NCBI GenBank assembly: GCA_965220645.1
Contig: OZ244836.1
Coordinates: forward strand, 186,001-250,000
Source of the DNA: Aldehydirespirator sp965220645
GTDB taxonomy: Bacteria > Actinomycetota > Acidimicrobiia > Acidimicrobiales > Aldehydirespiratoraceae
Direction: 5' to 3'
DNA: 64,000 bases
Position 1 is the stretch's first letter. Each line of letters begins with the position of its first letter. Made by a program: the position numbers and the translations under genes. Below the pieces are notes generated by a model. It was given only the letters and a program-made list of their open reading frames with translations, made no database searches and was not told where the DNA came from. Shown piece after piece: positions 9,133 through 17,671 of the stretch.

Positions 9133-10250
9133 AGCAGGGACGCTTGTGTGCCGCGACGTGCGGCGTCGCCCTTCTGGTGATGGCGGGATGCTCAGGCTCG
9201 AGCGCGTCCGTCTCGCAACAGGCGGCTCCATCGTCGACCACATCGTCCACGGAACCGTCAACCGCACCAACCACAACGACCATCGCAGCATCCGCCCCAA
9301 CATCGACAACGACATCAACGACGGCATCGACCACAACCACAGCCGCCCCCACAACGACCACCATCACAGCCGCCCCCACAACGACCACGACCACAGCCGC
9401 CCCCACAACGACCACGACCACAGCCGCCCCCACAACGACCACGACCACACCCGTCACGACAGCCGCCGCCACAACAACCACCACGGCCGCCCCCGCCACG
9501 TCCACCTCCACAACGACCACTTCCACCACCACAACGACCACGACCACACCGAGTCCGGCACAGTCCATCGAAGACACCACGGTCGACGGTGAGATCTCGG
9601 CGGAACCGGCAACGATCTCGCCCACAGTCCACAGACTCCGCACCGAGCCGATGTCGTTCGACGAGGCCCTCAACGTCGCCGAACACTTGTCGCCTGAGAT
9701 CGTCATACCCACCGATTGCGGGCCCCCGCCTCTGAGCAGACCCTCTGTCCTCCCCAATGCACCCCGCACTTACCGGTCGGGCACCCACCAGGGCGTCGAC
9801 TTCTTCTGCCCGGCCCCCGAGCGCACGGCTCTGGCCGCCCTCGACGGCCGTGTGGTCGTAGCCGTCGCAGACTTCCAGGATCCCTCCCCCCAGGATCGGG
9901 ACCGACTGCTGGACACCGCCGCGGCACTTGGGACGACACCGCCCTACACGCTCGTCATGCTGTACGGCAACTACGTCGTCATCGATCACGGCATCATCGA
10001 CGGCGTGGGACACGTCGTGTCGCTCTACGCCCACCTCGACGAGGTCGATCCAGGAACCTGGATCGGCAAGCCGGTCAAGGCCGGCCGACCCGTCGGGACG
10101 ATCGGGAACACCGGCACCGACGCAGGCGCCAGGGGGTCGATCTACGAGGGCCTGCACCTGCACTGGGAGTTGCACATCGACGGCCAGTACCTGGGCGTCG
10201 GGCTGTCCGAGCGCCACACACGCGCCGTCTATGCGGCACTCTTCAGCTGA
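9129..10250 (+). CDS. M23-family peptidase lipoprotein with Thr-rich stalk
   Basis: 373 aa from GTG 9129, overlapping the selA stop by 4 nt. A lipobox (ALLVMAGC) predicts a lipoprotein. Residues about 35-145 are Thr/Ala/Pro repeats forming a wall-spanning stalk. The C-terminal domain is a LytM/M23 endopeptidase, with HQGVDFFCP for the first ligands and HLHWELHI for the HxH, so it is probably active against peptidoglycan cross-links. It shares a transcript with selA and selB although no functional link is known. Confidence 0.85.
   Translation: MKQGRLCAATCGVALLVMAGCSGSSASVSQQAAPSSTTSSTEPSTAPTTTTIAASAPTSTTTSTTASTTTTAAPTTTTITAAPTTTTTTAAPTTTTTTAAPTTTTTTPVTTAAATTTTTAAPATSTSTTTTSTTTTTTTTPSPAQSIEDTTVDGEISAEPATISPTVHRLRTEPMSFDEALNVAEHLSPEIVIPTDCGPPPLSRPSVLPNAPRTYRSGTHQGVDFFCPAPERTALAALDGRVVVAVADFQDPSPQDRDRLLDTAAALGTTPPYTLVMLYGNYVVIDHGIIDGVGHVVSLYAHLDEVDPGTWIGKPVKAGRPVGTIGNTGTDAGARGSIYEGLHLHWELHIDGQYLGVGLSERHTRAVYAALFS
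9260..9550 (+). repeat. in-frame 27-bp-type repeats coding the Thr stalk
   Basis: Repeated ACC/ACG/ACA codons give units close to APTTTTTTA. This low-complexity tract is expected to vary in copy number between strains and creates long spurious frames on both strands. Confidence 0.8.
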
Positions 10251-11968
10251 TGCACGTAGTCGCCACTGCCGGCCACGTCGACCACGGCAAGAGCACGCTG
10301 GTGAAGGCGCTCACGGGCACCGACCCCGACCGCCTGGCCGAGGAGAAGGAGCGGGGCCTCACCATCGACTTGGGCTTCGCGTCGATGCCGCTGCCGTCGG
10401 GACGCCGGATCGCCTTCATCGACGTGCCCGGCCATGTCCGCTTTCTCAAGAACATGCTGGCCGGGGTGAGCGGGGTGGACGCCTGCGTGTTCGTGGTCGA
10501 TGTCACCGAAGGCTGGAAGCCTCAATCCGAGGAGCACCTGCGAATCCTGCAGCTCCTGGGCCTGGGCCACGGGCTGGTTGCCCTCACCAAGACGAACGAA
10601 GCCGACGACGATCTGGTGGAGCTGGCCCGCCTCGACGTGGCCGAACACGTCGCGGGCACGTTCCTGGCCGACGCGCCGATCGTGGCGACCGACGCGGTGG
10701 CTGGAACCGGCATCGACACCCTCATCGACGCGCTGGAGAGCCTGCTGGCCCAGACTCCCACCGCAGCCGATCGGGGCCGGCCCCGGCTGTGGGTCGACCG
10801 GGCGTTCGCCATCAGGGGCTCGGGCACGGTGGTGACCGGCACCCTGACCGGCGGAGAGCTCGCCGCGGACGACGCCCTGGCCCTGCTGCCCGCCGGGCGC
10901 AGCGTGCGGGTGCGGGCCCTGCAGAGCCTGCACCGGCAATGCAGTCAGATCGGTCCGGGCAACCGGGTGGCGGTCAACATCGTCGGGGCGGGCCACCGCG
11001 ACGTTGCTCGCGGGGATGCGATCGTGCGGGCCGAGCAATGGCAGGCCACCGACACCATCGATGCCGAACTGTCCGTGCTGGCCTCGCTCGACCATCCGGT
11101 CACCCGGCGGGGGGCCTATGTGGCCTACATCGGATCGGGCGAGCACCCGGTGCGTTTGCGGGTGCTGGGGCCGGCGGCCGTCGAGCCGGGAGGCACCGGG
11201 CTCGTCCGCCTCCACCTGCCGCTGCGGTTGCCGCTGTGCATGAGCGACCGGTTCATCCTGCGAGAGTCGGGGCGCTCCGAGACGGTCGGGGGCGGCGAGG
11301 TGCTCGATGTGGAACCGGTGCTGCCTGCAGCCAGAGCCCGGCCCGACCGCTCGGTGGAACGGATCGTCGCGGAGCGCGGCCGCATAGACGCCGAACGCCT
11401 GGAGAGGCTGACCGGCACCGCCCGCCTACCGGATGTGGGACGGTGGGCGGTGGCTCCCGAGCACCTGGAGCGGACCCGGAGGCGGCTGACCGAGGCTGTG
11501 ACTGCGGCCGGGCCGCTCGGTCTCGACCTGGCCGGGCTCGACGACTTCGAGCGAGCCGTGATCGACACCATCGAAGGCATGGCCTCGGTTGAGGGACGGA
11601 TCCGTCCCGCGGGAAGCAAGGATCCCCTGGCCGACCACCCGTTCGTGAAGGCGGCTGAGGCTGCGCCGTTCGCACCGCCTCAACCTGGCGACGTCGGCAG
11701 CGACGAACTGCGCCTGCTGGTGAGGCAGGGCCGGCTGGTCGAGAGCGGCGGCATCCACTTCGCGGCCGCCGCCATCGAAGAGGCGGGGCGGGTAGTCGCC
11801 CGGCTGCTGGCCGATCAGCCCGAGGGGGTGACGGTGGCCGAGGTCCGCGACGCCTGGGGCACGACCCGCAAGTACGCCCTGGCGCTGCTGGCCCGGCTCG
11901 ACAGCACGGGCGTCACTCGCAGGCGAGGGGACCTGCGTATCGCCGGGTCGCGTCTCCCTCAGTTGTAG
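10250..11968 (+). CDS. selB: selenocysteine-specific elongation factor SelB
   Basis: 572 aa from ATG 10250, which overlaps the previous stop (TGATG). SelB brings Sec-tRNA(Sec) to the ribosome and binds the SECIS RNA. The GTPase domain has GHVDHGKS at 8-15 and DVPGHVRF; the guanine-specificity motif reads TKTNEAD instead of the usual TKxD. EF-Tu-like domains II-III follow (SGTVVTGTL), then a C-terminal winged-helix region ending with VAEVRDAWGTTRKYALALLARLD. Length and order match bacterial SelB. Confidence 0.93.
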   Translation: MHVVATAGHVDHGKSTLVKALTGTDPDRLAEEKERGLTIDLGFASMPLPSGRRIAFIDVPGHVRFLKNMLAGVSGVDACVFVVDVTEGWKPQSEEHLRILQLLGLGHGLVALTKTNEADDDLVELARLDVAEHVAGTFLADAPIVATDAVAGTGIDTLIDALESLLAQTPTAADRGRPRLWVDRAFAIRGSGTVVTGTLTGGELAADDALALLPAGRSVRVRALQSLHRQCSQIGPGNRVAVNIVGAGHRDVARGDAIVRAEQWQATDTIDAELSVLASLDHPVTRRGAYVAYIGSGEHPVRLRVLGPAAVEPGGTGLVRLHLPLRLPLCMSDRFILRESGRSETVGGGEVLDVEPVLPAARARPDRSVERIVAERGRIDAERLERLTGTARLPDVGRWAVAPEHLERTRRRLTEAVTAAGPLGLDLAGLDDFERAVIDTIEGMASVEGRIRPAGSKDPLADHPFVKAAEAAPFAPPQPGDVGSDELRLLVRQGRLVESGGIHFAAAAIEEAGRVVARLLADQPEGVTVAEVRDAWGTTRKYALALLARLDSTGVTRRRGDLRIAGSRLPQL

Positions 11969-11978
11969 GTCGGACCGG

Positions 11979-12029
11979 CGTCAGGCTCGAACCGGCCTCA
12001 GGCTCGAACCGGCCTCAGGCTCGAACCGA
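11979..12029. repeat. 17-bp tandem repeat, three copies, at the whiB stop
   Basis: Three tandem units of CSTCAGGCTCGAACCGG lie between the convergent ends of selB and whiB. The third unit contains the whiB stop codon (12015-12017). The TTCGA-like core resembles a tRNA T-loop but no tRNA fold is present. Confidence 0.8.
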
Positions 12030-12284
12030 GCGCAGCAGGAGGTCGCGCCGCTCGACCTCGTTGAGACCGCCCCAGATGCCGTGCTGCTCGCCGATGTCCA
12101 GTGCGTACTGCAGGCAGTCGGGCTGCACCGAGCAGGAGGCGCAGATGTCCTTGGCCCGAAGTTCGCGGCGGCGCTTCTCGTCGCGTTTCTCCACGTAAGG
12201 GGGCGGGAAGAAAACCGAGGCGTGGGGACCGCGGCAAGCGGCCCTCAACTGCCATTCGACTCTGTCGTGCGAGGGAAACCTCAT
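12015..12284 (-). CDS. WhiB-family Fe-S transcription factor
   Basis: 89 aa from ATG 12284 with a GGAGG upstream. The four cluster cysteines are C17, C48, C51 and C57 in the pattern C...CxxCxxxxxC. GIWGG at 69-73 is the family turn (usually GxWGG), followed by ERRDLLLRSVRA as the basic DNA-contact tail. WhiB proteins bind a [4Fe-4S] cluster and partner a sigma factor; the family is restricted to Actinobacteria and their phages. Confidence 0.9.
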   Translation of the reverse strand: MRFPSHDRVEWQLRAACRGPHASVFFPPPYVEKRDEKRRRELRAKDICASCSVQPDCLQYALDIGEQHGIWGGLNEVERRDLLLRSVRA

Positions 12285-12385
12285 CCCGTGCGCCTCCTCC
12301 CAGTGACGAACTACCACATGCACCTCGCGAGATACAAGCCGCTCGGGAGTTTTCTTGCGGCGCTTTCAGCAACGACGCCACAGTG

Positions 12386-13681
12386 TCAATGGATGTCCGG
12401 ATTGTCGGAATCGTCGGCCTCGTCGGCCGGCTCAACCGTCAGGATCAGGCCCTCCAGCGCCATGACGCGGACCGGGTCGCCCCCGGAGATGGGGGTGGCC
12501 CGGTGGGTTCGGGCCCTCCATGGAGCACCGTCGATGACCACCACGCCCTCGGGATCCACGTCGTCTCGAGCGACCCCGAGTGCTCCGATCATCCAGTCGC
12601 GTCCGATCGTGGGCGTACCGAAGCGGGTTCGCACCATGGCGGGCATGCCGGCCACCATTCCAGCGAAGACCCCGACGATCCCGGCCAGCAGGGTGATCCA
12701 TGACAGCAGCACCCCCTCGAACAGAGTCAGCGACCCAACTATCAGGCACACCGTGGCGATCGCGGTCCAGACCCTGGGCACGCCGATCTGTATGTCCACC
12801 GCGTAGCCGAACATGGCCACCAGCAGCAGGGCCACGGCCCAGCCTCGCGCCGGCAGCGCCGCCAGCCCGTAGCAGCCGAGCAGGAAGGTGATGGCGCCGA
12901 TTCCCCCGGCGATGCCCACGCCCGCGGTGTAGAGCTCGAAGACGAGCAGCCCGGCGCCCACAAGGAACAGCAGGTAAGCGACTGCGGGGCTGGCCGCCAC
13001 GTGCATGAACTGGTCGAGCAGCGAGAGCTTGGTGAAGCGGACCCGGCTCACCGGGACCCGCAGGGGCTCGTCGCCGGACGCGTCGATCTCGGTCTCGAAG
13101 CCGGGCAGTTCGAGCACGAAGAAGGGCAGGGTCGGGGCTTCCCGGGCCAGCCCGAGCTCGATGGCCTCCGCGGACGAGACCCTCTGGGAGCGCAGGCGGG
13201 GATAGACGTTCGCGAAGGGCTCAGTCAGGTGCTCGGCGGGCAGGACCAACGGGCCCAGATCGCCCAGTTCGGAACCGGGAGCCAGAGCCAGGTCGCCTAC
13301 CAGGCCGGCAAGCTGGCCCACTCTGCCGGTGGCCACCGCGCCCGACGGACCGACCCACATCGTGACGGGCACCTCCGAGCGGAGGATGCGGTCGGCCAGC
13401 TCGCGGAGCCGCTGGTCGTCGACGGTGGCCCGACGGCTGTTCACCTGCAGCACCAAGCCGAGCGAGCCGTCGGCCGCGGCCTTGTCGATGGACCGCTCGA
13501 TGAAGTCGGCCATGATCGGATCGAGATAGCCCGTGACTTCGACAACGTCCGCAACCCCCGGCTCCGCCTGCGCGGCGGTGTCGGTGGCGCTGGAGGCTGC
13601 GGCCGAGGCGGGCAGGCTCAGTGCCAGCGACAAGCCCAATGCAGCAGCGATGCAGCCCGCGACCCGCCGGGTGAACCTCAT
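12386..13681 (-). CDS. NfeD-family membrane serine protease-like protein
   Basis: 431 aa from ATG 13681. A cleavable signal peptide (to about residue 27) precedes a ClpP-like domain (about 40-220), with VEVTGYLDPIMADFIERSI and a PSGAVATGRVG stretch where the nucleophile Ser would lie. Five to six membrane segments follow (about 240-370). A C-terminal OB-like domain covers about 375-425 (IGALGVARDDVDPEGVVVIDGAPWRART). NfeD proteins process membrane partners such as stomatins; no stomatin gene is adjacent here. Confidence 0.82.
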   Translation of the reverse strand: MRFTRRVAGCIAAALGLSLALSLPASAAASSATDTAAQAEPGVADVVEVTGYLDPIMADFIERSIDKAAADGSLGLVLQVNSRRATVDDQRLRELADRILRSEVPVTMWVGPSGAVATGRVGQLAGLVGDLALAPGSELGDLGPLVLPAEHLTEPFANVYPRLRSQRVSSAEAIELGLAREAPTLPFFVLELPGFETEIDASGDEPLRVPVSRVRFTKLSLLDQFMHVAASPAVAYLLFLVGAGLLVFELYTAGVGIAGGIGAITFLLGCYGLAALPARGWAVALLLVAMFGYAVDIQIGVPRVWTAIATVCLIVGSLTLFEGVLLSWITLLAGIVGVFAGMVAGMPAMVRTRFGTPTIGRDWMIGALGVARDDVDPEGVVVIDGAPWRARTHRATPISGGDPVRVMALEGLILTVEPADEADDSDNPDIH

Positions 13682-13716
13682 CGAATTGCCCTGGAAGAAG
13701 AGACCCGTCGCCGCCT

Positions 13717-14082
13717 CTAGGCGCCCGGATCGCGGTCGAGCGCGCTGACGGCGGCCTCAAGGGTCTCTTCCACGGGCACGATGCGATCGAAGCCCGTGGT
13801 GTGCAACAGGCGGATCAGGGTGGCGCCATTGCAGTACACCACGACCCGGCCCTCGTTCTCGCGGATGCGGCGGATCCCGCCGATCAGCGCCCCGAGGCCG
13901 GCAGAGTCGATGAAGGGCACACCACAGAGGTCGACCACGAGGCGCCCCGCGGTGGCGTGCTCGGCCAGCGCCTCGCGGAACTGGGCCACGGTGTAGGCAT
14001 CGAGCTCCCCGGTGGGGCGAAGCAGGTGGTACGACTCTGCGCTGCCGCCGCCATCGCGGCGGAAAGACTCGATATCCAGCAT
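13717..14082 (-). CDS. STAS-domain anti-sigma factor antagonist-like protein
   Basis: 121 aa from ATG 14082. One STAS domain spans the protein. FIDSAGLGAL carries the phosphorylatable serine (S60) used in SpoIIAA/RsbV-type switches. It would release a sigma factor by binding an anti-sigma kinase. A candidate kinase domain (50657-51058) lies far away, so pairing is only possible, not shown. It ends 35 nt beyond the nfeD start and runs in the same direction, so the two may share a transcript. Confidence 0.85.
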   Translation of the reverse strand: MLDIESFRRDGGGSAESYHLLRPTGELDAYTVAQFREALAEHATAGRLVVDLCGVPFIDSAGLGALIGGIRRIRENEGRVVVYCNGATLIRLLHTTGFDRIVPVEETLEAAVSALDRDPGA

Positions 14083-14163
14083 GGCCGGGAGGATACCCGG
14101 CCGCTGTGACGCCGCGCGGCGGTGGCGGGTTCGGCCCAGCGGTGAGGCGGTACGATCTGCGCC

Positions 14164-14544
14164 GTGCCCGACGTGTTGCTGGTTACCGACGCCAACTGGA
14201 TCGCGGAACAGTGCGAGGCGGCGCTGGGCGGCGACTACCGGCTGCACAGAGCGAGACGAGGCGCGGACACGCTCGAAGCGATCGAGCTCGTCGAGCCGCA
14301 TCTGGTGCTGCTCGACCTGCAGATCGGCAACATGGGCGGGATGGCCGCATGCCTGGCCATCCGCCAGGAGGAGGACATGGGCCGGCTGGAACGCCGGCCG
14401 GTGCTCATGCTGCTCGACCGCGACGCCGACGAGTTCCTGGCCCGCCGCAGCTCGGCCGACGGCTGGCTCGTCAAGCCCATCAACCCGATGCGCCTGGCCC
14501 GCCTGGTGACATCCACCCTGGCCGAGGAGCCCGCACCCGCCTGA
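14164..14544 (+). CDS. stand-alone response regulator receiver protein
   Basis: 126 aa from GTG 14164. A single receiver domain with phosphoacceptor D51 in LVLLDLQIGNMGG and the conserved lysine in GWLVKPINP. The usual acidic pair near the N-terminus is reduced to one Asp (VTDAN), so phosphorylation could be impaired. No output domain. The gene is divergent from the STAS gene, suggesting shared regulation of a partner-switch pathway. Confidence 0.8.
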   Translation: MPDVLLVTDANWIAEQCEAALGGDYRLHRARRGADTLEAIELVEPHLVLLDLQIGNMGGMAACLAIRQEEDMGRLERRPVLMLLDRDADEFLARRSSADGWLVKPINPMRLARLVTSTLAEEPAPA

Positions 14545-14590
14545 GGGCGTGGCCGGCACCGACCCCGGCTAGCATCGTCGGCGCTGCACA

Positions 14591-14664
14591 CGGGCAGTGG
14601 CGCAGCTTGGTAGCGCGCCTCGTTCGGGACGAGGAGGTCGTGGGTTCAAATCCCGCCTGCCCGA
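14591..14664 (+). tRNA. tRNA-Pro (anticodon CGG)
   Basis: 74 nt. Acceptor arms CGGGCAG and CTGCCCG pair fully with discriminator A. The anticodon stem CCTCG/CGAGG encloses TTCGGGA (anticodon CGG). The T-arm is GTGGG-TTCAAAT-CCCGC. No CCA is encoded. The low-GC island begins just downstream, so this tRNA may be its integration site. Confidence 0.95.
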
Positions 14665-14762
14665 CAGTGGATTCTTCGTGAGTTAGAGCGGATTTACTTC
14701 GCCAGTTAGCCCAAAAAGCGTGCTTTGGCTGTGTTCTTGGCCGTATCGATGAGAACTAGAGC

Positions 14763-16175
14763 GGCTCTTCGGAAATGAGGGGGCAGTCGGGGCGGTGAGG
14801 GTCCGCGGCTGAACGCGAGGGATCCCCCAGAATCGGCGCTGCTAGGACAGCCGAATCGGGAGGATCCCTGTGGAGTGTGACCCTACGCGCGTCTGCGAGT
14901 TGCTGGTGGGATTGGGCGATGTGGAGGTGATCGGTGTCGATGACGGTGCTGAGGGGCCGTTGCGGGTGCACATCCGCGGGCGGGCACCGAGACCGCTGTG
15001 CGGGGGATGTGGTGGGCTGGTGTGGTCCAAGGGCGAGCGCAGCGTCGAGCTGGTGGACCTGCCGGCGTTCGAGCGGCCGGTGCGGCTGGTGTGGCACAAG
15101 CGCCGCTGGCGATGCCCCCGCTCGGGGTGTGCGGCGGGCTCGTTCAGTGAGCAGGACTGCGCCATCGCGCCGCAGCGGGCGCTGTTGACTGCGCGCGCTG
15201 GCCGTTGGGCGACTCGCCGCGCCGGGCGTGGCGAGGCGATAGCGGACACCGCGGCGGTGCTGGGCTGTGACTGGCACACTGTCAACGCGTCGGTGCGGCG
15301 CTGGGGCCAGGCCCTCTTGGACGCCGACGGCGACCGGATCGCCGCGGTGGTGGCGCTGGGCCTCGATGAGACCCTGTTCTGTCGCCGGGGCCGGTTCGCT
15401 CAACGGGCCTGGAGCACCAGCATCGTCGACGTCGCGCGGGGCCAGCTGCTCGACATGGTGCCAGGCCGCACCGCTGATGGGCCTGCACGCTGGCTGCTGC
15501 GGCGACCACAGAGCTGGCTGACAGCGGTGCGCTGGGCGGTGCTGGACCTCTCTGGCCCCTACCGCGCCGCCTATGACACCGCGGTGCCTGACGCGAAGCA
15601 GGTCGCTGACCCCTTCCATGTGGTGCGCCTGGCCAACACCGCGCTCGACGAGGTCCGCCGCAGAGTCCAGAACCAGACCCTGGGACACCGAGGCCACGCC
15701 CACGACCCCCTCTACCGCGCCCGCAAGCTGCTCGTGTCAGCCTCGGAGAACATCACCGACAACGGCCGCACCAGGCTGCGGGGCCTGCTCGACGCCGGAG
15801 ACCCCTACGGCGAGGTCCGCGACGCCTGGCACGCCAAAGAGACCCTGCGAAGCATCTATGACATCGCCGACGCCGAAGTCGGCGCCGCCACCGTCAACCA
15901 GCTCGCCCAAGACCTCCAAGACCCCGCCATGCCCCCCGAGATCAACCGGCTGGGACGCACCATCTCGAACTGGAGACACCAGATCGCCAACTGGCACGCC
16001 GCCAGAGTCACCAACGCAGCCACCGAGGCCGCCAACAATTTGATCAAACGCGTCAAACGCGTCGCCTTCGGATTCACCAACTTCAACAACTACCGGATCC
16101 GAGCCCTGCTCTACGCCGGCAAACCCAACTGGGCCCTCCTCGACACACTCACTCCCCCCTGAAATCCGAAGAGCC
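14763..16175 (+). mobile_element. ISL3-family insertion sequence
   Basis: 1413 bp with imperfect terminal inverted repeats: the left end begins GGCTCTTCGGAAATGAGGGG and the right end, reversed, begins GGCTCTTCGGATTTCAGGGG. One transposase gene fills it. The 8-bp flanks (ACTAGAGC and ACCAATGC) differ, so there is no visible target duplication, consistent with later recombination or loss on the left side. Confidence 0.88.
14870..16162 (+). CDS. ISL3-family DDE transposase
   Basis: 430 aa from GTG 14870, intact. The N-terminal zinc ribbon has CGGCGG and CPRSGC, followed by a helix-turn-helix-like region (TAAVLGCDWHTVNASVRRWG) and the DDE catalytic core (ALGLDETLF, VLDLSGPYRAAYDTAVPDAKQVADPFHV, ATEAANNLIKRVKRVAFGF). 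Complete length suggests it is still active. It lies at the left border of the island. Confidence 0.93.
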   Translation: MECDPTRVCELLVGLGDVEVIGVDDGAEGPLRVHIRGRAPRPLCGGCGGLVWSKGERSVELVDLPAFERPVRLVWHKRRWRCPRSGCAAGSFSEQDCAIAPQRALLTARAGRWATRRAGRGEAIADTAAVLGCDWHTVNASVRRWGQALLDADGDRIAAVVALGLDETLFCRRGRFAQRAWSTSIVDVARGQLLDMVPGRTADGPARWLLRRPQSWLTAVRWAVLDLSGPYRAAYDTAVPDAKQVADPFHVVRLANTALDEVRRRVQNQTLGHRGHAHDPLYRARKLLVSASENITDNGRTRLRGLLDAGDPYGEVRDAWHAKETLRSIYDIADAEVGAATVNQLAQDLQDPAMPPEINRLGRTISNWRHQIANWHAARVTNAATEAANNLIKRVKRVAFGFTNFNNYRIRALLYAGKPNWALLDTLTPP

Positions 16176-16261
16176 ACCAATGCCAGCGTCCATGCCACTG
16201 ATGGCACCGCGGTCGGCACCATCACCGACGACGACGCAGGCGGCGGTCGGATCTTCCATTA
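16176..16261 (+). pseudogene. C-terminal remnant of a Calx-beta-type surface protein
   Basis: Immediately right of the IS an open frame reads NASVHATDGTAVGTITDDD and ends at 16261. DGTAVGTITDDD is the typical end of a Calx-beta repeat. The rest of the gene is absent from the left side of the IS, so this is a truncated remnant. Confidence 0.65.
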
Positions 16262-16546
16262 GGGACCAGCGAGCCGAGCGCTGGACGGCTTTTCATTCAA
16301 CCCAGTACCCCTGGCACTAGAGCCCGAAGATCCAATCAGGCAGAAGCCCGTGACGCGCACCTAGCGGCCACAACTAGGCCCTGTGTGCGCTACCTCGACG
16401 GTGCCGCGGCCTGTCGTCCACGCGGCCACCTGGAGCGCACACGCGGCCACCGGGAGCGGACACGGAAGCTGGTGATAGCCGCCGCACGCGCCAGCCACAG
16501 GATGCGCCTGGTGCCTGAGCTGGCTAGGCGGGCCGCTGGATGATCG
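16262..16546. other. intergenic region with repeat copy A and a 52-codon frame
   Basis: No recognisable gene. A short plus frame 16384-16542 (VRYLDGAAACRPRGHLERTR...) overlaps repeat A; its motif HLERTRGHR recurs in the same frame at copy C. It may be a gene tail left by recombination. Confidence 0.4.
16393..16466 (+). repeat. island direct repeat, copy A
   Basis: 74 bp matching copy B (24717-24790) at 59 of 74 positions without gaps by hand alignment. A 30-bp part matches copy C (23030-23059) at 28 of 30. Together A and B bracket the XRE-Ubl-KAP segment. Confidence 0.65.
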
Positions 16547-17671
16547 TCAGGTCACTAGCGAGGGGAGCGGCTTGCCGACAATCCGCTTCACCACTCGTGT
16601 AGGCAGGTAGGTGCGGTCCGCTAGCTGCTCAGCGGACATACCGGATAGAGACGCCGCAAGCTTGAGGTACTGCGGTTCTGGCACTGCACGGTCACTAGAT
16701 CCCGGCTCCTTGAAGCGCCAGCCGTAGGAGCTGCGCTGCTTCATCGCTCGCGTATAGGTCGCGTCATCGATCACCTTGAGGTCTTTCGCCCGCCGTACGA
16801 GAGCCGCCATCGACATCCCCCAGGTGCGCTTCAGCTGGAGGTAGCGACCCCAGTCGAGATCAGTGGGTAGCTGCGACCGGATCGCTTTCTTTGGACCGAG
16901 GAATGCTCCAGCGAAGCGGTGAGCTTGTGCCTCGACCGTTCGTGTGCCCGGAGCACGCTCGACTCGTCTGTGCATCACTAGGTGTCCGAGTTCGTGGGCG
17001 AGATTGAAGTTGTCCCGATCCCACGCGCAGTCATCTCCACCGTAGACCACGATTATCGGTATGTCATCAACTATCGCGGAGTATGCGTCGATGGCTTCAT
17101 CGGTGTCTGGGTCGCGTACGACGGTAATCCCGCCAACCTCCAATATCGAGATGACATCGTCACCGATGGGATCATCGGGCGATAGGCGCAAGGCTTCCCT
17201 GGCTTGGGCTGCGGCCCGCTCGACCTGCTTCTTGGCTTCCTCGATAGGTAGATCCGGATCCACAGCTTCATCGCAGTCGAACAGCTTGGGGAATCGCACG
17301 GACTCCTGAAGCACCTTGGTGACCTGCGCCGTGGCATACACGAATCGCTTGGCTTTGCGCTGCTCACGTTTGGGCGTACGACGCAGATGCCGGAACTGAG
17401 GCGCGAGGTCTACTTGCGGCTCAGGCTGCTCAATGAAGGCCGCAGGAGAGACCCCAAGAAACGATGCGACACGCGCGATGTTGGATGCCGACAGGGTCGT
17501 ATCGCCGCGCTCAGCCTGGCTAAGGGCTGATGGGCTGATCTTGGTCGCCTCGGCCACCTCGCCTTGAGTCCTACCGAGTAGCTCGCGCATGGCTACCAGC
17601 CGCGATCCAGCGAACACTGGCTGGACGCGCCGGGCCACCTCTAGCAGCTCCGCGTGCGGTTGCCGCGTCAC
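16547..17671 (-). CDS. XRE-ImmA/IrrE fusion regulator (HTH plus metallopeptidase)
   Basis: 374 aa from GTG 17671. Residues about 20-80 are an XRE-type helix-turn-helix (RELLGRTQGEVAEATKISPSALSQAE). An IrrE/ImmA-like zinc peptidase follows, with HELGH at 226-230. This architecture is common in mobile elements and stress islands, where the peptidase cleaves a repressor after a signal. It is divergent from the Ubl operon and is its most likely regulator. Confidence 0.88.
   Translation of the reverse strand: MTRQPHAELLEVARRVQPVFAGSRLVAMRELLGRTQGEVAEATKISPSALSQAERGDTTLSASNIARVASFLGVSPAAFIEQPEPQVDLAPQFRHLRRTPKREQRKAKRFVYATAQVTKVLQESVRFPKLFDCDEAVDPDLPIEEAKKQVERAAAQAREALRLSPDDPIGDDVISILEVGGITVVRDPDTDEAIDAYSAIVDDIPIIVVYGGDDCAWDRDNFNLAHELGHLVMHRRVERAPGTRTVEAQAHRFAGAFLGPKKAIRSQLPTDLDWGRYLQLKRTWGMSMAALVRRAKDLKVIDDATYTRAMKQRSSYGWRFKEPGSSDRAVPEPQYLKLAASLSGMSAEQLADRTYLPTRVVKRIVGKPLPSLVT

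Noticed and set aside
9315..10217. Long minus-strand frame opposite the Thr stalk
   Set aside because: Gly/Arg-rich product is the complement of ACC/ACG repeats; no start signal.
11979..12029. TTCGA-like repeats read as part of a tRNA (possible tRNA-Sec)
   Set aside because: The repeats have no acceptor or anticodon stem; they are simple 17-bp tandem units.
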